From: Letharia columbiana
Taxonomy: Eukaryota > Ascomycota > Lecanoromycetes > Lecanorales > Parmeliaceae
Assembly: GCF_014066305.1 (NCBI RefSeq)
Contig: NW_023501039.1
Coordinates: forward strand, 1,302,001 to 1,366,000
DNA: 64,000 nt
Direction: 5' to 3'
In this document: positions 1-11,559 of the stretch, piece by piece
Position numbering within the stretch: position 1 is the stretch's first letter
How the letters are laid out: each line of letters opens with the position of its first letter
Translations under genes and position numbers: made by a program
The notes under the pieces: model-generated
The model's database searches: none
Seen by the model: only the letters and a program-made list of their open reading frames with translations
What the model was told of the DNA's origin: nothing

Positions 1-2060
1 GCGGAATAACGCGCTAAATATGGCACTAAATTCGCTCCGAAATAGCGAGTCTAGAGTACCTACCTGACCTTAGAGCAGTGAAGATAAGCAAAAAGCTCTC
101 GCTGGAATAACGGTAGCTATCTACAAGGATCGCGGACAGGACGTCAACGGGACCCCTAGCACTTTCAGTCAGTCCAGACTTCAAATGTCGAACAATGCCT
201 GGGCTAGCAACGGCCGCGACAGACAACATTCATACAATCCACCCTCAGAAGGCCCTCCGACACCCTCTTTTAATTCTCAAGAGGTGCGAGATTGCTTGAA
301 AAATGGTAAAACTATAGAGACATAGCATCTTATGACTAAGTTTTGACGCGTATCAGCAATCAAAAACCTCACCTCCGAAGAAGTCAAAGCATCAAAGTAC
401 CAGCCGGGAGCCGCAAATAACACGAGATCTGGGCAAGCTTGGGCTTCCAATCGTATGTCTACCAGCCTTCAAAACTCACTTTACTCAGCACTGATGATCT
501 ATAGCCAAGAACATGAGCAATGGTAAAGACTTCTACGTCGAGCTTCGCAAACAGGTGACCGCCATGCAACAGGGTGGCGAACGTGCTGGTGTGTACATCT
601 CGTTGCATTTATACCTCATCTGAAGTTGCAAGATAAATTCCGGAAGCGGAATGGTTCTTTATTCCATTAGAACTGCCTCATTACTCGAATTATTGCTCGG
701 AAGAAGAGATGCTGACTCCGAACTCTCCATAGGCGGATAAGATAAAACGATACACATCAACCCCTAGAGCCTTCCCGTCTCTGCTACATAAACAGGACTC
801 TAGAATAGGGGCTCGCCTTGGGACTTTTTGGTCCCCACTCAAGCTTGGCGGCACTCAGCAAAGCAGCAGTACAGCAAACGCTGCATACCGACAACAGCCA
901 GGCCTAAGATCGAGAAACACGCATGTTTACCTTGTTGGCCTCTTCGCTGCAAGATCGTGGTAGCCCGCTTGATCAGCTATTCGACGCTGATCAAACGCTT
1001 GGCGTCTACTTCATACGAGGTGTACCTGCAGGACTAGAATGTGTTCAAAATGTGTGGGCACAGCATTGCTTCTACATCGCATGTCTTAATAGGGTCCAGG
1101 CGTGCTTTCAGAACAAGCGGCAGTTGCATGAACTTAGTCTACAGAGTACTTTCCACAGAAACACTAGGCGTGGATCGAATAAACACCCCAAAAGCTTCCT
1201 CTCCGCTCCTCGGCATGATGAAGTTTTGAGGTCGCACCCCTAGGTGTTGTTGGAGGTATTTAGTTCGTATTAGGTTCGATTCCTAATGGCGCTGTTACAA
1301 TGGTGTTGCGGTGCTTCTTATTTTCCCTAGGCTGCTTGATAAAGTAATAAAGCGAAGCGTCTTGTCTTGTGCTTAGTGCCTCAGTCTGCACTTCGACTCA
1401 CCACATGTCACACTGCTCGCTCGTGATGGTGACCAAAAAGCAGGCACTCGAACATCGCGCATTAGCTCGGTACCCTAGGCTATCCGATAATGGAGGTTAG
1501 GTGCAAGCTAATCCGCCATAGGCAGGTAAAGTTTCCGTCTCACTGCGTTTGATTGTCCGACTGGTTGGTGTTCATCCGACATGTGCAGAGGCTTGCATAA
1601 ATTTCGTTATCCCACCGCAGCGAGCGCAGAGAATCTACCCCACCTGCAAGAACCAGCGCTTAGCATCGAAACAACCACTCTGATTCGCTAAGCCCATTCG
1701 CAACTGAGGGTTTCCTTCTTGTATACCGTGGATGGGAACTGGGGAAGACAAGATATATAGACGCTTCGCAGCTCCAATTACTGTTCTCTCTCCACCTCTT
1801 GCTCCACTACCTGTCCTTGTCTTTGATTTAGTACTTGCCAATTTCTTCTCATCTGATCGATTGGCTGGTCCAATTCTGACATCGCTACCTCCTTTCCTTG
1901 ATCAAACACGCTTATCACATTACTCCCATACCTTTCCTGTTGACCAGGCCATCTTCCTCCCTCATCCTTGCATTCTTCTGGCAATCCGCCACAAGGCTCC
2001 CACGATTTACATCATCCTTCCCTCACCAACATTCATCATAATCCCGGCGCCACTGTCAAT
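1..2060. other. Left-end stretch without a supported gene
   Basis: No reading frame here has convincing codon structure or a recognisable domain. The longest ATG frame (923-1243, plus, 106 codons) matches nothing I recognise. Base composition is ordinary and not AT-rich, so there is no RIP signature. The segment from about 1730 to 2060 is pyrimidine-rich and is probably the promoter and 5' leader of the gene starting at 2061. Confidence 0.5.
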
Positions 2061-2423
2061 ATGCTTGCCCGAGCAGCCAGACCTAAGCTTGCCGTTCTCA
2101 CCGCCACACCGACTACCCTCACTAAGTCTCCCCTTCCACGGACACCCCTCTCACCTTCCCCAATGAGCCCCACAGTCCGTAATACCCGCCTCAACCAGCG
2201 AGGTTTCTCCACCTTGCAGCCACCTACATTCGCTTACGCCGAGCCCTCAAATACCAAAAGCATTCTCAAGAAGGGACAACCTTCACGCTCGACAGGAAAG
2301 AAGCTTCAGTTCAGAGAGGAGCCTGCGGTCCGATGCATCAGTCCTGTTCCAGAGGATTACCACGGCACATACGTGAAGATGAGCAAGGACGAGCGAAGAT
2401 GGGGAAGCGGCAGGATCTTGTGA
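2061..2423 (+). CDS. Small conserved-looking hypothetical protein
   Basis: This is a single-exon frame of 120 codons. I chose the ATG at 2061 because the frame upstream of it has no ATG and looks like a pyrimidine-rich leader. The N-terminal half is rich in Ser, Thr and Pro (residues about 10-50). The C-terminal half has a short motif run: a SILKKG segment, a basic KKLQFREEP stretch, and a terminal block with PEDYHG followed by KMSKDERRW. This layout of a basic SILKK patch plus a terminal DERRW block suggests a small regulatory or scaffold protein, but I do not recognise the family. A second open frame overlaps its end (2333-2593) in another phase. A missed intron or an indel near 2410 could therefore extend the protein, but nothing shows this directly. 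Confidence 0.5.
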   Translation: MLARAARPKLAVLTATPTTLTKSPLPRTPLSPSPMSPTVRNTRLNQRGFSTLQPPTFAYAEPSNTKSILKKGQPSRSTGKKLQFREEPAVRCISPVPEDYHGTYVKMSKDERRWGSGRIL

Positions 2424-4615
2424 GAGGGAAATGGAAGGGTAGTGGGGGCCGCATTCCCTACTTTGCCTCTGGTCGAGCGGTCTTCCGCCCGAAAAACGCG
2501 CCGAGCCGTTGGAGCTCTCCGGGTGATAGACAAGGCTATGTGGCAGAAGACCTTGGGGAGAGGCTAGCATATGAGGACGTATTCATGAGATAGATGACAA
2601 TGAAGCATGACATTTGCAAACGTACTCTTTGGTGACCTGGATACATCTCGTGACAATAATTCCATGGGATGAATAATCGCCATGGAGCTAAGACTGCAAA
2701 TATAGCTTTGACGTTGAAGGCTCACAACCTGCCACGAAAATGTGTTCCGTGGTTTCCGTTTGGTCCTCATTATCTTAAGCTAAAAGTGTTCAAAGAACCG
2801 AGCAAGTGTAAACGGCCGAGGTGAGACCTTCTTGATACTCTGCAAGGTCCCACAGCAAATATTCTGAAACATGGTCCTAAGTGTACGGAATCGCGTTAGA
2901 ATTATGGAAAGCTGAACCTAGCATAAGCACTTGGACGACGTAGGAGAATTAACCCGAAAGCCGTTGAAAGATAGCCCCGCAACATCCCGCCCACGAAAGC
3001 CGAAGTTCAGGTGACGAGCGAGGCGGTGCAACAATGGTGGTGATGGGTATGTACGTACCTGCAGTAGCCGTACCTGAAATTTTAACTCGAGTAGGTAAGC
3101 GTCAGGGGGCGAAGCCAGCTTTCTTCAAGGCAATTTGAGGCAGGCTGGCAGCTGGTTTGAAGGAAGTCAGAGATACGTATCGTTCTTGTTCCAGGGCGAA
3201 GTCGGCCAAGCCAAAATCTGAAACCCGAGGACTTTGTGTGTCAGATTGGATTCAGCAGACGAGGCAAACTTCTCAAACACGAGGACTCGTGTTTAGAAAG
3301 GAGCGCGGTAGATGATGCTGCGCCCATGGATGATGGTGAAAGCCCCAAAATTTGAAGGCAATTTGTGAGGCTCTGTTCTCAGCGTTCTGCCATCACAGCA
3401 CATTGTGGTCATGTGGGAAAGAGTCGCTCTCGGATGTCTGTCCGAGCACCCATCGTTGCATCGCATTGTCAAGCCGGAGATGAATTTAAACCAATACACA
3501 CATTTACACTTATCCGTTACATCAACGGCGTAGTTGCCTTATCCGGTAGGGTTTTCCTCCAGAAGATCACTTCGGCGCAAGGTCTACTGTTTACAAGGTG
3601 GAATATCCGTGGAGGAGTCGGCGAGGCTCCCAAAGTCAAAAGCCATCCCCAAATTCTCAATGTGCCTCTGTGCCTCTGTGCCTTCTGTGCCTCAAACAAA
3701 GTCCTTCGACTCTCAGCACGAACTGATGAATACATTGCGATTGCAGCGCATGATGGAGATCTGCACACCCTCTTCCCAGGTTTCCCCACTCGGCCAGCTC
3801 GCCGATTTTGGCACTGTGGTAGGCATCAGTGATGCAGAGAAAGGGCAGATCAAAGCCTCAATCTTTTAGAAGTTTAAAAGTATAGTAGGTAAGTACACTT
3901 CAGTAGAGAAGGGTGACCCGAAAATAGAAGTGATCTTCACCCATCGTAGACTAGCTCCCGCCCTTGGCACCGCGCTTACTTGCTCCCAACCGCCGGACCA
4001 GCAAGCATGGAACAAAGATAGAACAGATAGAACGGAGAAGTCAGCACCTAAGATAATTGGCCTATAGAACGAGACCTCCTCCAAACTTGCCGGGTCTTCA
4101 TAGGTCGACCTTGTTGACGCTTCTTCCCCTCGTGGCCGAAGAAAGCTATGTTTCACATTTTAGCTCCCTAAAGAAAAACATTCCAACAATAGCCCTTCTC
4201 TAGCCCTTCTCCTCTGGCGCCAAGGCCAAAACAGGTACCACCAGAGACCGCCATCATGGCCTGCATACCCAGCTTGCTGCAAAGGATTATAAGTTCGTAT
4301 GCTTCGCCTCAACCGCATCATGTTTACTTCTTCACAACGCAGGAGTAGTCGGTAAAACACGACCAGCGATCAGGGGCATTCTCTTACTGGTACCTTCTCT
4401 GCTTCTCTGCTTAGCCTTCTCTGTTTCTTCGCTTTTCCTTACCATCCACATGCTTCCTGCATCATAAGCCTTTCCTAGCTTCATCTTGCATATATAACCC
4501 CGCGTCCTGCCTTGTCTTCCAGACGATCTTTTCCTTTCTCTGTATCTCTTCCTTCTCCTTCCTCCCGGTGAGGTTACATCACAGTCAATCATTACGTACT
4601 TTTCTTTATCATAAG
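2424..4615. other. 2.2-kb intergenic stretch
   Basis: I see no supported gene here. Overlapping plus-strand frames around 3365-3869 have no recognisable domain and no clear splice structure. A short tandem run of the type tgtgcctc lies at about 3660-3692. The last 200 bases before 4616 are pyrimidine-rich with a tatataac-like element near 4490, which suits a promoter for the Myb-like gene. Confidence 0.5.
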
Positions 4616-5595
4616 ATGCCCAGAGCACCCAAGCCCACTACTACACAACACCGATCAACGCCTTACCCAGTCGCTACTTCAACCACCTTATTACCTTCAG
4701 CTATGGCGTCCCATCACACATCATCCCAGGCCTCGGCCTCGGCCTCGGACCGTCATGCATCCCAGTCCTGGCCTCCAGAGAACGACGAGCTGCTCATGCT
4801 TGCTCGCCAACGAGGTCTCAATTGGCAACCCATTGCCTCCCAGTACTTCCCAGACAAGACCGCCAATGCCTGCCGCAAGCGCCATGAAAGACTCATGGAC
4901 AAGCGGAACAGCGCCGATAATTGGGACGGCGTCAAGGTAGAAACACTAGCCAAAGCCTACGTCGACGTCCGCGAGCAAATGTGGAAGATCCTCGCCGACA
5001 GGATCGGCGAAAAGTGGCAGAATGTTGAAGCAAAGGTATGCCACCCTACTTGTGATCGAACAAAGTATACATTGGTTAACAAGTGATCTAGTGCATGGAG
5101 AAAGGCCTGAAGACCCTCCAGACAGCGGGCCGTACAGCCTCACGGCGCGAAGCTCGCGCAAATCTAGGCCATGACTTCGACTCCGACGAGATCATAGACA
5201 GTCGCTTTCCGCCATCCCGGCGTGAGCGCTCCCGATCGCATCAAGATGAAGAAGACGGCTTCAACGATAGCGCCATTGGTCCTGAAGATCATCCATTCGT
5301 CAACGGCAATGCTTTCGGATCGAGCAGAGATGACCACCAGCCAGCCTCTTACTCCGCTGGCGGCATATCTAATCCTTCACCTTCCTATAGCTCCGCCCGG
5401 TCGTTTAGCATCAACAGCAATGCCTCCTCTTCATTGGCAGGGTTTACGCCCACAGTGACAGCCGCACCTCAATTTCCTTCTATTCACCAGCAACCACAGA
5501 CACTTCCGAGCTTCAGTGCTGCCTTTGGCATGCCAAGTATCTCAGCCGTTTTGCATCACTCGCCGCATCATTCGCCGGCTGTTACGACTCACTAG
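4616..5595 (+). CDS. Myb/SANT-domain DNA-binding protein
   Basis: Two exons (4616-5035, 5092-5595) encode 307 residues. The intron (56 nt) has GTATG, a TTAAC-type branch site and CTAG, and falls between codons. Exon 1 carries a Myb-like repeat at about residues 49-93, with the spaced Trp residues typical of the fold (SWPPENDELL, then GLNWQPIA, then a basic RKRHERLM helix). A second, weaker repeat at about 100-150 has WKILADRIGEKW and spans the splice junction. The remainder is Ser/Pro-rich and low in complexity, as in many fungal Myb-like factors. By family it should be a nuclear DNA-binding protein, but its targets cannot be told from the sequence. It converges with the QRI7 gene, whose stop lies 298 bp away. 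Nothing about the gene looks damaged. Confidence 0.85.
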
Positions 5596-5861
5596 CACAA
5601 TGACGACGAACGGATATTGCACTCTGACTTATACTACTTACGATACCTTTTTAGACCTCTTTCTTTTCTTATCAGCCTTCGTTTTCTACGTTTATATTTG
5701 CGGGGAACACGTTACAATGTGAAGAGGACGATTTTCCTTAATTTTTGTACGATTAGAGATGGTGGTGTATGACTACCAACTTTCTTTAATTTCAGATTTA
5801 CGAAAAAGCGTGCTTCATAGCTTGTATCATTAACTGTCTAATGCTTAAACGTCATATCCAC

Positions 5862-5883
5862 GATCACCACCACCACCACCACC
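5862..5883. repeat. CAC trinucleotide microsatellite
   Basis: About six CAC units lie in the short convergent intergenic region between the Myb-like gene and QRI7. It is a simple repeat with no evident function. Confidence 0.8.
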
Positions 5884-5893
5884 TCAAGACTTG

Positions 5894-7437
5894 CTATATA
5901 TCCCGTTTTCTCCAATACTCCGCACCCAGAATCCCTCGATCTTCTGCATTGGGGTCAATTGACCACTATACCATTTCGGTGTCAGAAATTCTCTTCTTGG
6001 ACGGGTTCCTGAGTCTGATGATATGTTTGAAGAATATGGAAAGGGTATCAACCGTTCAGGAAGGGCGCTTACTTTCGGTAGCGGTCTGCATCTCAAATCG
6101 CTCTCCCATCCATTCTCATATATCTCCATGCCCGTCCAAGCAATCATAGCGGCATTATCGGTGCATAGCTCAACGGGTGGGAAGATGAGCGTGACGTTTT
6201 GGAAACCACGGGCTGTGAGGAAGGAGCCGAGCCTATCATGATCCTAGTCAAAAAATGCTAACACATGACTGCAAATAGCAACATCAACGGCAAGGACTTA
6301 CACAGTTCTCAGAAACGCATTGCTAGCCACGCCGCCGCTAACAACTAATGTTCCTACCCCGCTCCCTTTCTTCCTCAGATCTCGTAATGCCAATACCACT
6401 CTACTGGCCAAATGTTCAAACGCAAGCCTCATGCTCTCGCTCGCCAGCTCTATCCTCTCCTCATCTTGCATCTTTTCTTTCCCTTCATAGATCCTCTTTA
6501 CCGCACTACCGAGTCCGGAGAACGTAAACTCCATGGCTTTACTCTTTGATCCTGACCTCGTTTCCGCAAGTGGTGGGACGAGCGCCCAGCCCCATTTGGT
6601 AGAATTTCTTGCAAGCTCTTCTGCGCGACTAGTGGGTGCAGTGTAATTGTGATCGGCCGAGCCATTGGGGAAAGCAAAGCGCTCAAGATGGCGGCCGTAC
6701 ATTATATCCGATCCTTCCTTCAATACATCAGGCGGGAGCACCAATCGCGCGATTTTGTCGATACAGTCGCCAATAGCTATATCTGTCGTCGTAGCGAGTA
6801 TGGCATGATCGCATATTTCCTTCGAATGCACGAGCAAAGTGTGACCTCCTGAGACGAGCAGAGAGAGGAATGGGAAAGGGGGCGCTGCGTTGGGAGAACT
6901 GCCAGAAAGAGCCGAAACGAGGCGAGGCGTGAGCGCGTGTGCTTGCATGTGGTTGACGCCCACGAGAGGGATTTGCCACGCGACCGCGAGGCCTTTCGCG
7001 GTGTCCAGGCCGGTAGCGAGGCTGGAGCGCATACCCGGTCCACGAGTGACTGAGATAAAGTCGGGCTTGGAGTTTCCTGTATTTGGCAAGACGTGGAGGG
7101 CCTCTGAAATCAGAGCCGCTAGATTCTCCTGGTGGGATTCGAGAGATACAATTGGGTGTACGCCGCCATGGGCGCTGTTGTTGGCTGTGATTTTCTGGTG
7201 GAAGTGGAGCTGTGTATGAGGCGCCGCATCATTGGATTTTTGGAGTATTGCTACCGATGTGTCGTCACTACCACACTCTTGTCAGAACAGATGGTGAATA
7301 ATTAGATCAAGAGGTCATTTATACCATGAGGTTTCAATGGCAAGGGTCAAGAGCTTGCGGCGGCTATGCGCGAGATTTGCTGCTCGTGCGAAGGAAAGTG
7401 CTGGACGTCGCAGACATCTTGAATGCAATACCAGCAT
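5894..7437 (-). CDS. QRI7: Mitochondrial tRNA threonylcarbamoyladenosine synthase (Qri7/OSGEPL1, Kae1/TsaD family)
   Basis: Four exons read 7437-7325, 7267-6302, 6232-6073 and 5965-5894, giving 436 residues. The family transfers threonylcarbamoyl from TC-AMP to A37 of ANN-decoding tRNAs (t6A) and, as Qri7, works alone in mitochondria. Evidence: an N-terminal Arg/Ser/Ala-rich, acid-poor leader (residues 1-28) typical of a mitochondrial presequence; the ASKHA motif LAIETSCDDTS (32-42) split by intron 1; the metal-binding HMQAH (His144, His148); SGGHT; a GGVASN block near the end of exon 2; and a C-terminal block ending DPNAEDRGILGAEYW. I placed introns 2 and 3 by requiring this conserved frame. 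Intron 2 uses the acceptor GATAG rather than the nearer alternatives, which give stops. The start is the only ATG in frame upstream of the ETSCDD motif. The promoter is shared with AGC1. Confidence 0.93.
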
Positions 7438-7864
7438 CCGTTTACCGGCAATAGCTAGGGAGCAGAAAACACAAAAGCATCAAAGCACCATGTTCTATAA
7501 TAACTGCCCACTCTATCAGGCACTCGAGGGAGCATGGCGAAAAAATACCGCGGCGGAATTGGTCCGTGCCCGACAAAACCCAAAACAGATGGCCTGTTGG
7601 AAGTCAATTTCATTCACCTCGTCCGCGTTGATCACTCTTGAATCCCCATTGAAAGACCCTCGCGCCTCATCTCAAACATGTCTCGTTGGTCAAGACCTAC
7701 GCAGGAGAAGCAGCACTAGCAAAAGGGTTTCTTGACAACCTATAACCTCTCCCTAACCCCTGGAGAAGCTCGGTGGACCCTTTTGCGGAGGCTACGAAGA
7801 CCCAATCTCTGAGACAGAACGAAGCAGAAAGCTCTCCTCGCCTGTGGGCACTTGTTGAGAGGCC
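7438..7864. promoter_or_regulatory. Divergent promoter region of QRI7 and AGC1
   Basis: This 427-bp stretch separates two divergently transcribed nuclear genes for mitochondrial proteins. I see no coding potential beyond short accidental frames and no clear TATA box. A shared promoter is inferred only from the gene arrangement. Confidence 0.5.
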
Positions 7865-10090
7865 ATGGCGACTGCGAAACAAGCCGTCACGGAATCTCTC
7901 CTAGGGACAACGAGAGAGCCCGAACTTTCACAACAGACCAAAGCTACATTCGACCGCAACGCGAGGCAGGATGAGGTTACAGATGATTACTATATGACCG
8001 AGGAGGATTTTGTGAATGCAATTGCACCCGCCAGTGAGAACTATGTGAGCTCTCGCCCCAAGCTTGCTCCGTTCAAAAACTGCTTGCGAAAGAGACCTGC
8101 TGACCTTGTTTCGGTCGCAGCACAAAATAAAAAGGGAGCAATACGCTATCTTGTTCCAGATCGCGGATCGAAAGAGGATTGGACGAATAACTTTGCAAGA
8201 CTGGGGGAGCTTCGAAAATCTACTTGCCAAACCGGACGCTGAGTACGAGATTGCCTTTCGTCTCTTCGACGAAAGTGGCACAGGCACAATCAAGTACGAC
8301 GATTTCCAGAGACTCTACAATATTAACAAGGGATCCGACACGATTCCATTTGATTGGGGCAGTGAGTGGGCATCCCTATACGTGGGATCAAAAAAGCACC
8401 GTCACGATATCACATATCCACAATTCTCCCAAATGCTGCGGGGCCTACAGGGCGAGAGGATACGGCAGGCATTCCATATCTTTGACAAAGACCACGATGG
8501 ATACATAGAGCCCGAAGATTTCCAACGCATCATTCTGGAGACTGCACGGCACAAATTGTCAGACCATTTACTCGAAAACCTACCTACTCTATGCAATATC
8601 TCGACAGGCAGCAAAATCTCGTACGCGAACGTGCGAGCGTTCCAGAACGTCATAAGGGAAATGGACTTGGTCGACCTCATTATTCGGAACGCCACCAAGA
8701 AGAGCCAGGATGGTACAATCACACGGACAGATTTTCTCAATGAAGCGGCACGGATGACAAGATTTTCTCTAATTACACCCATGGAGGCTGATATTCTCTT
8801 CCATTTCGCCGGCCTTGACGCACCCTCGGGTCGACTGTCGCTCCAAGACTTTGCCAAAGTCCTCGACTCTTCATGGCAGAGCGCATATGCGCTGGGAATC
8901 GGGGCAGCAGGTGCTGCCTCAGAGACAGCCGAGAAAGCCATCTCGACGACACGAAGTTACTTACATATTGTACTGGAATCCGCGCACCATTTCGCTCTTG
9001 GAAGTATAGCAGGTGCTTTTGGCGCCTTCATGGTCTACCCAATCGACTTAGTGAAGACGAGAATGCAGAATCAACGAAGTCAACGCGTTGGGGAGATGTT
9101 GTATAAGAATTCCATCGATTGCGCAAGGAAAGTCATCAAAAATGAAGGCGCGAAAGGCCTGTACTCAGGGGTTCTCCCACAGCTGGTCGGTGTGGCGCCT
9201 GAAAAGGCTATCAAGCTCACAGTCAACGATTTGATCAGAGGCCACTACAGTAATCCGGAATCGGGAGCCATCTGGTGGCCACACGAAATCGTTGCTGGCG
9301 CTTCAGCAGGTGCCTGTCAAGTGGTACGTCGTACGTCTTTCGTCTCAAAATCGTTTTGCTGACTTAGAACCAGGTCTTCACGAACCCTCTGGAAATCGTC
9401 AAAATAAGATTGCAAGTACAAGGAGAAGTTGCCAAAACAGTCGAGGGCGTTCCTCGAAGATCTGCAATGTGGATCGTGAAGAACTTAGGTCTGGTCGGCC
9501 TGTACAAAGGTGCAAGTGCTTGTTTGCTGCGAGACGTGCCGTTCTCCGGCATATATTTCCCAACTTACAATCACCTCAAACGCGACTTTTTTGGCGAAGG
9601 GCCAAATAAGAAGTTAGGTATAATCCAACTCCTCACCGCAGGCGCGATTGCTGGTATGCCCGCAGCATACCTCACCACGCCTTGCGATGTCATTAAGACT
9701 CGTCTTCAAGTCGAAGCCCGGAAAGGTGACACTAAGTACACCTCTCTCCGGCACTGTGCGAGTACTGTATACAAAGAGGAAGGCTTCAGAGCTTTCTTCA
9801 AAGGCGGACCAGCTCGAGTGTTGAGATCGTCGCCCCAATTCGGTTTCACGCTTGCAGGTTACGAGGTCCTACAGAAGCTGCTGCCCATGCCAGGAAGCCA
9901 GAGCGAAGGACTTTCAGTTGGGGCCCACGCTGAGCCTGCTGTCGGATTACAAGAAGCGAAGGCACCGTTGCCGTATTTGAGAAGTCGAAATGCACTAAAA
10001 GTCATCCTAGATTTGGACGAGAATTTTGGAAGGCCCAAGATCCCCGCTGGCAAGGGTTGGGTGCCGCTGTCGGGGGTTGGTGCGAATTGA
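7865..10090 (+). CDS. AGC1: Mitochondrial aspartate/glutamate carrier (Agc1/aralar-citrin type)
   Basis: Three exons (7865-8044, 8121-9323, 9374-10090) encode 699 residues. The protein exchanges aspartate for glutamate plus a proton across the mitochondrial inner membrane and feeds the malate-aspartate shuttle. The N-terminal half is a regulatory EF-hand region; loops at about 110-121 ([12 protein letters not shown]) and 182-193 ([12 protein letters not shown]) keep the acidic calcium ligands. The C-terminal half has three mitochondrial-carrier repeats with signatures [10 protein letters not shown] (367-376), [10 protein letters not shown] (466-475) and [10 protein letters not shown] (564-573). 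Its length matches AGC carriers of animals and filamentous fungi, which carry the EF-hand half. Both introns are phase 0 (76 and 50 nt), and I chose acceptors that restore the conserved sequence (YHKIKREQY, and QVVFTNP). It converges with the HhH-GPD-like gene downstream. Confidence 0.95.
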
Positions 10091-10266
10091 TTGCATAGTA
10101 AGGGTGGGTGAATCATAGAGTGACATTAATAGTAGGTGGTATGCATGGCGCGCGGCTCGTTCTTTCTACTGCATTGCATCAGAAGTCCAGAGATTTCGAG
10201 ACGAGTCCATAGACAGGTTGCACATCAGCTTCACAGACTTTGTACAATGAATAGGCAGTAGAGATC

Positions 10267-11211
10267 TCAGGCCGCCTCGGACTTTACAGAGTCTACATTG
10301 CCTTCCAGATCAGCCCCGACCGCTCTCTCCAAGATTCTTACAAACGCTTTCCTTTTCTTCTCCTCTTCATCTTTAGCCTCGATATCCTTCACGTCAAGCT
10401 TCTTCCAATGCTCATCCAACATATCACTCAACTCCTCCGCACTACCAGGCAACCCCAATTTCTCCGCCGCCGCCAGCGTCCTCTGATCAACGAAAGGATA
10501 AAACTTCGGCCAAACACCCTGTATCCTTCGCGCGAAAATGTCGAGCCCCGTCTTCCCCAACCCCTTCACATTCTTCCTCAACATCTCCCTCTCCCTTTCA
10601 TAATCGTGCTCACTCTCCTCTCTCACCCGCTCCAGACTCACGTCCTCGTCCCCATATCCCAAGCTGTTGACGACTGCGTCGGCGAGCAGCACCAGCTCTT
10701 CGGCCGTTCTCTGCCGGTGCTGCGTCCGCGCCTTATCCAAGGCTTCCCTGCAGCCCTCGTTTCCGGCTTCTCGAATCTTCTTCGGCGTGGTGAATTCGTA
10801 CGGCGCATTGAAGATCGTTCGGATGGATCGCAGCCCCAGCATGTGGCCGATAGGCCGGCTCAGTATCACGGCGCAGACGAGCTCTTCGAACGGGGTGAAA
10901 GTGGATGTGCTATAAGTTTTGGTTTCCGCCCCACGGGTCTTGAGGTCTTCGATCTCGTCTTTCGGACGGCAAAGGTCCAAGGAGGTGGGCGAAAGGAGAA
11001 AGTGGAGCATCTTGACGACGTCGACTGGGGCGGATGGTGTGCTGCGAGCGGAGCGGCGTGGGACTTTGTTTGGTCCAGATGCGGCAGGCGCTTTCCGCTT
11101 CTTAGATGTTCCATTAGATTTGCTCGTTGAGGGTTCCTCTTTGGATACAGCCGCTGGCTCGGTGGACTTGTCGACAACAAAATCTTTGGTCTGAGCTTTT
11201 TTGGGAGGCAT
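10267..11211 (-). CDS. HhH-GPD-like (DNA-glycosylase fold) protein, uncharacterised
   Basis: This is a single exon of 314 residues. The N-terminus (1-60) is Lys/Ser/Pro-rich and includes a basic KKRKAP stretch that could be a nuclear localisation signal. Residues about 105-250 look like a HhH-GPD fold: an FEELVCAVILSRPI helix, a helix-hairpin-helix of the type VKGLGKTG at about 215-222, and a PFVDQRTLAAAEKLGLP segment in which Asp242 sits where the catalytic Asp lies in endonuclease III-like enzymes. I see no lysine in the position used by bifunctional glycosylases and no iron-sulfur cysteines. The acidic, Lys-rich C-terminus is probably disordered. Base-excision repair is an inference from the fold only. 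It is divergent from BUB2, and the intervening promoter has E2F/MBF-like sites. Confidence 0.8.
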   Translation of the reverse strand: MPPKKAQTKDFVVDKSTEPAAVSKEEPSTSKSNGTSKKRKAPAASGPNKVPRRSARSTPSAPVDVVKMLHFLLSPTSLDLCRPKDEIEDLKTRGAETKTYSTSTFTPFEELVCAVILSRPIGHMLGLRSIRTIFNAPYEFTTPKKIREAGNEGCREALDKARTQHRQRTAEELVLLADAVVNSLGYGDEDVSLERVREESEHDYEREREMLRKNVKGLGKTGLDIFARRIQGVWPKFYPFVDQRTLAAAEKLGLPGSAEELSDMLDEHWKKLDVKDIEAKDEEEKKRKAFVRILERAVGADLEGNVDSVKSEAA

Positions 11212-11279
11212 TGCAGTCGATAGTCAGAGGATTGAATGGTGGTGGGAAAGCCATCGTGTCAAGCACCGGATGTCAGGGG

Positions 11280-11372
11280 TTTTGCGCCAAAATGCAATAG
11301 GTCGACGTCATGAAGCAGCCCCTGGAGCGATTGAAGTTGCCCTTACAGTAGCTTGACGCGCCAAACACGCGA
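11280..11372. promoter_or_regulatory. Cluster of E2F/MBF-like sites between the HhH-GPD-like gene and BUB2
   Basis: Within the 348-bp divergent promoter lie tttgcgccaaaa (about 11281-11292, reading TTTTGGCGC on the minus strand), tgacgcgccaaa (11354-11365) and cacgcg (11367-11372). The TTTGGCGC and ACGCG cores are the binding elements of E2F and of the fungal MBF/SBF G1/S factors. Co-regulation at G1/S is inferred from the motifs and from the roles of the flanking genes. Confidence 0.45.
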
Positions 11373-11559
11373 AGTGCCAAGCATCATGCTTTTCGAATCT
11401 ACGATGGGAAGATCCCGGGAGCGGTTTCCCAAGCTAGCATCCTTGTCCCACTGCCACACATTCACATTCTGATTGATATTGATCTATTAGCCTTTCATCT
11501 GGAGAATAATTTCTGTCTCAAAGTTCAATATTAGTATCGTCTTTGGGTCCAATTGAGAT

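Noticed and set aside
1265..1310. A tRNA-like T arm: ttagg, ttcgatt, cctaa, including a perfect B-box
   Set aside because: No matching acceptor stem, D arm or anticodon arm could be found in the preceding 75 bases, so a tRNA gene is not supported.
8064..8120. Apparent coding extension upstream of AGC1 exon 2
   Set aside because: It is intronic: a GTGAGC donor at 8045 and CGCAG acceptor at 8120 restore the conserved carrier sequence, and the extension has no ATG.
10408..11130. A 240-codon plus-strand frame
   Set aside because: It is antisense to the HhH-GPD-like gene, which has the domain signatures and an ATG start.
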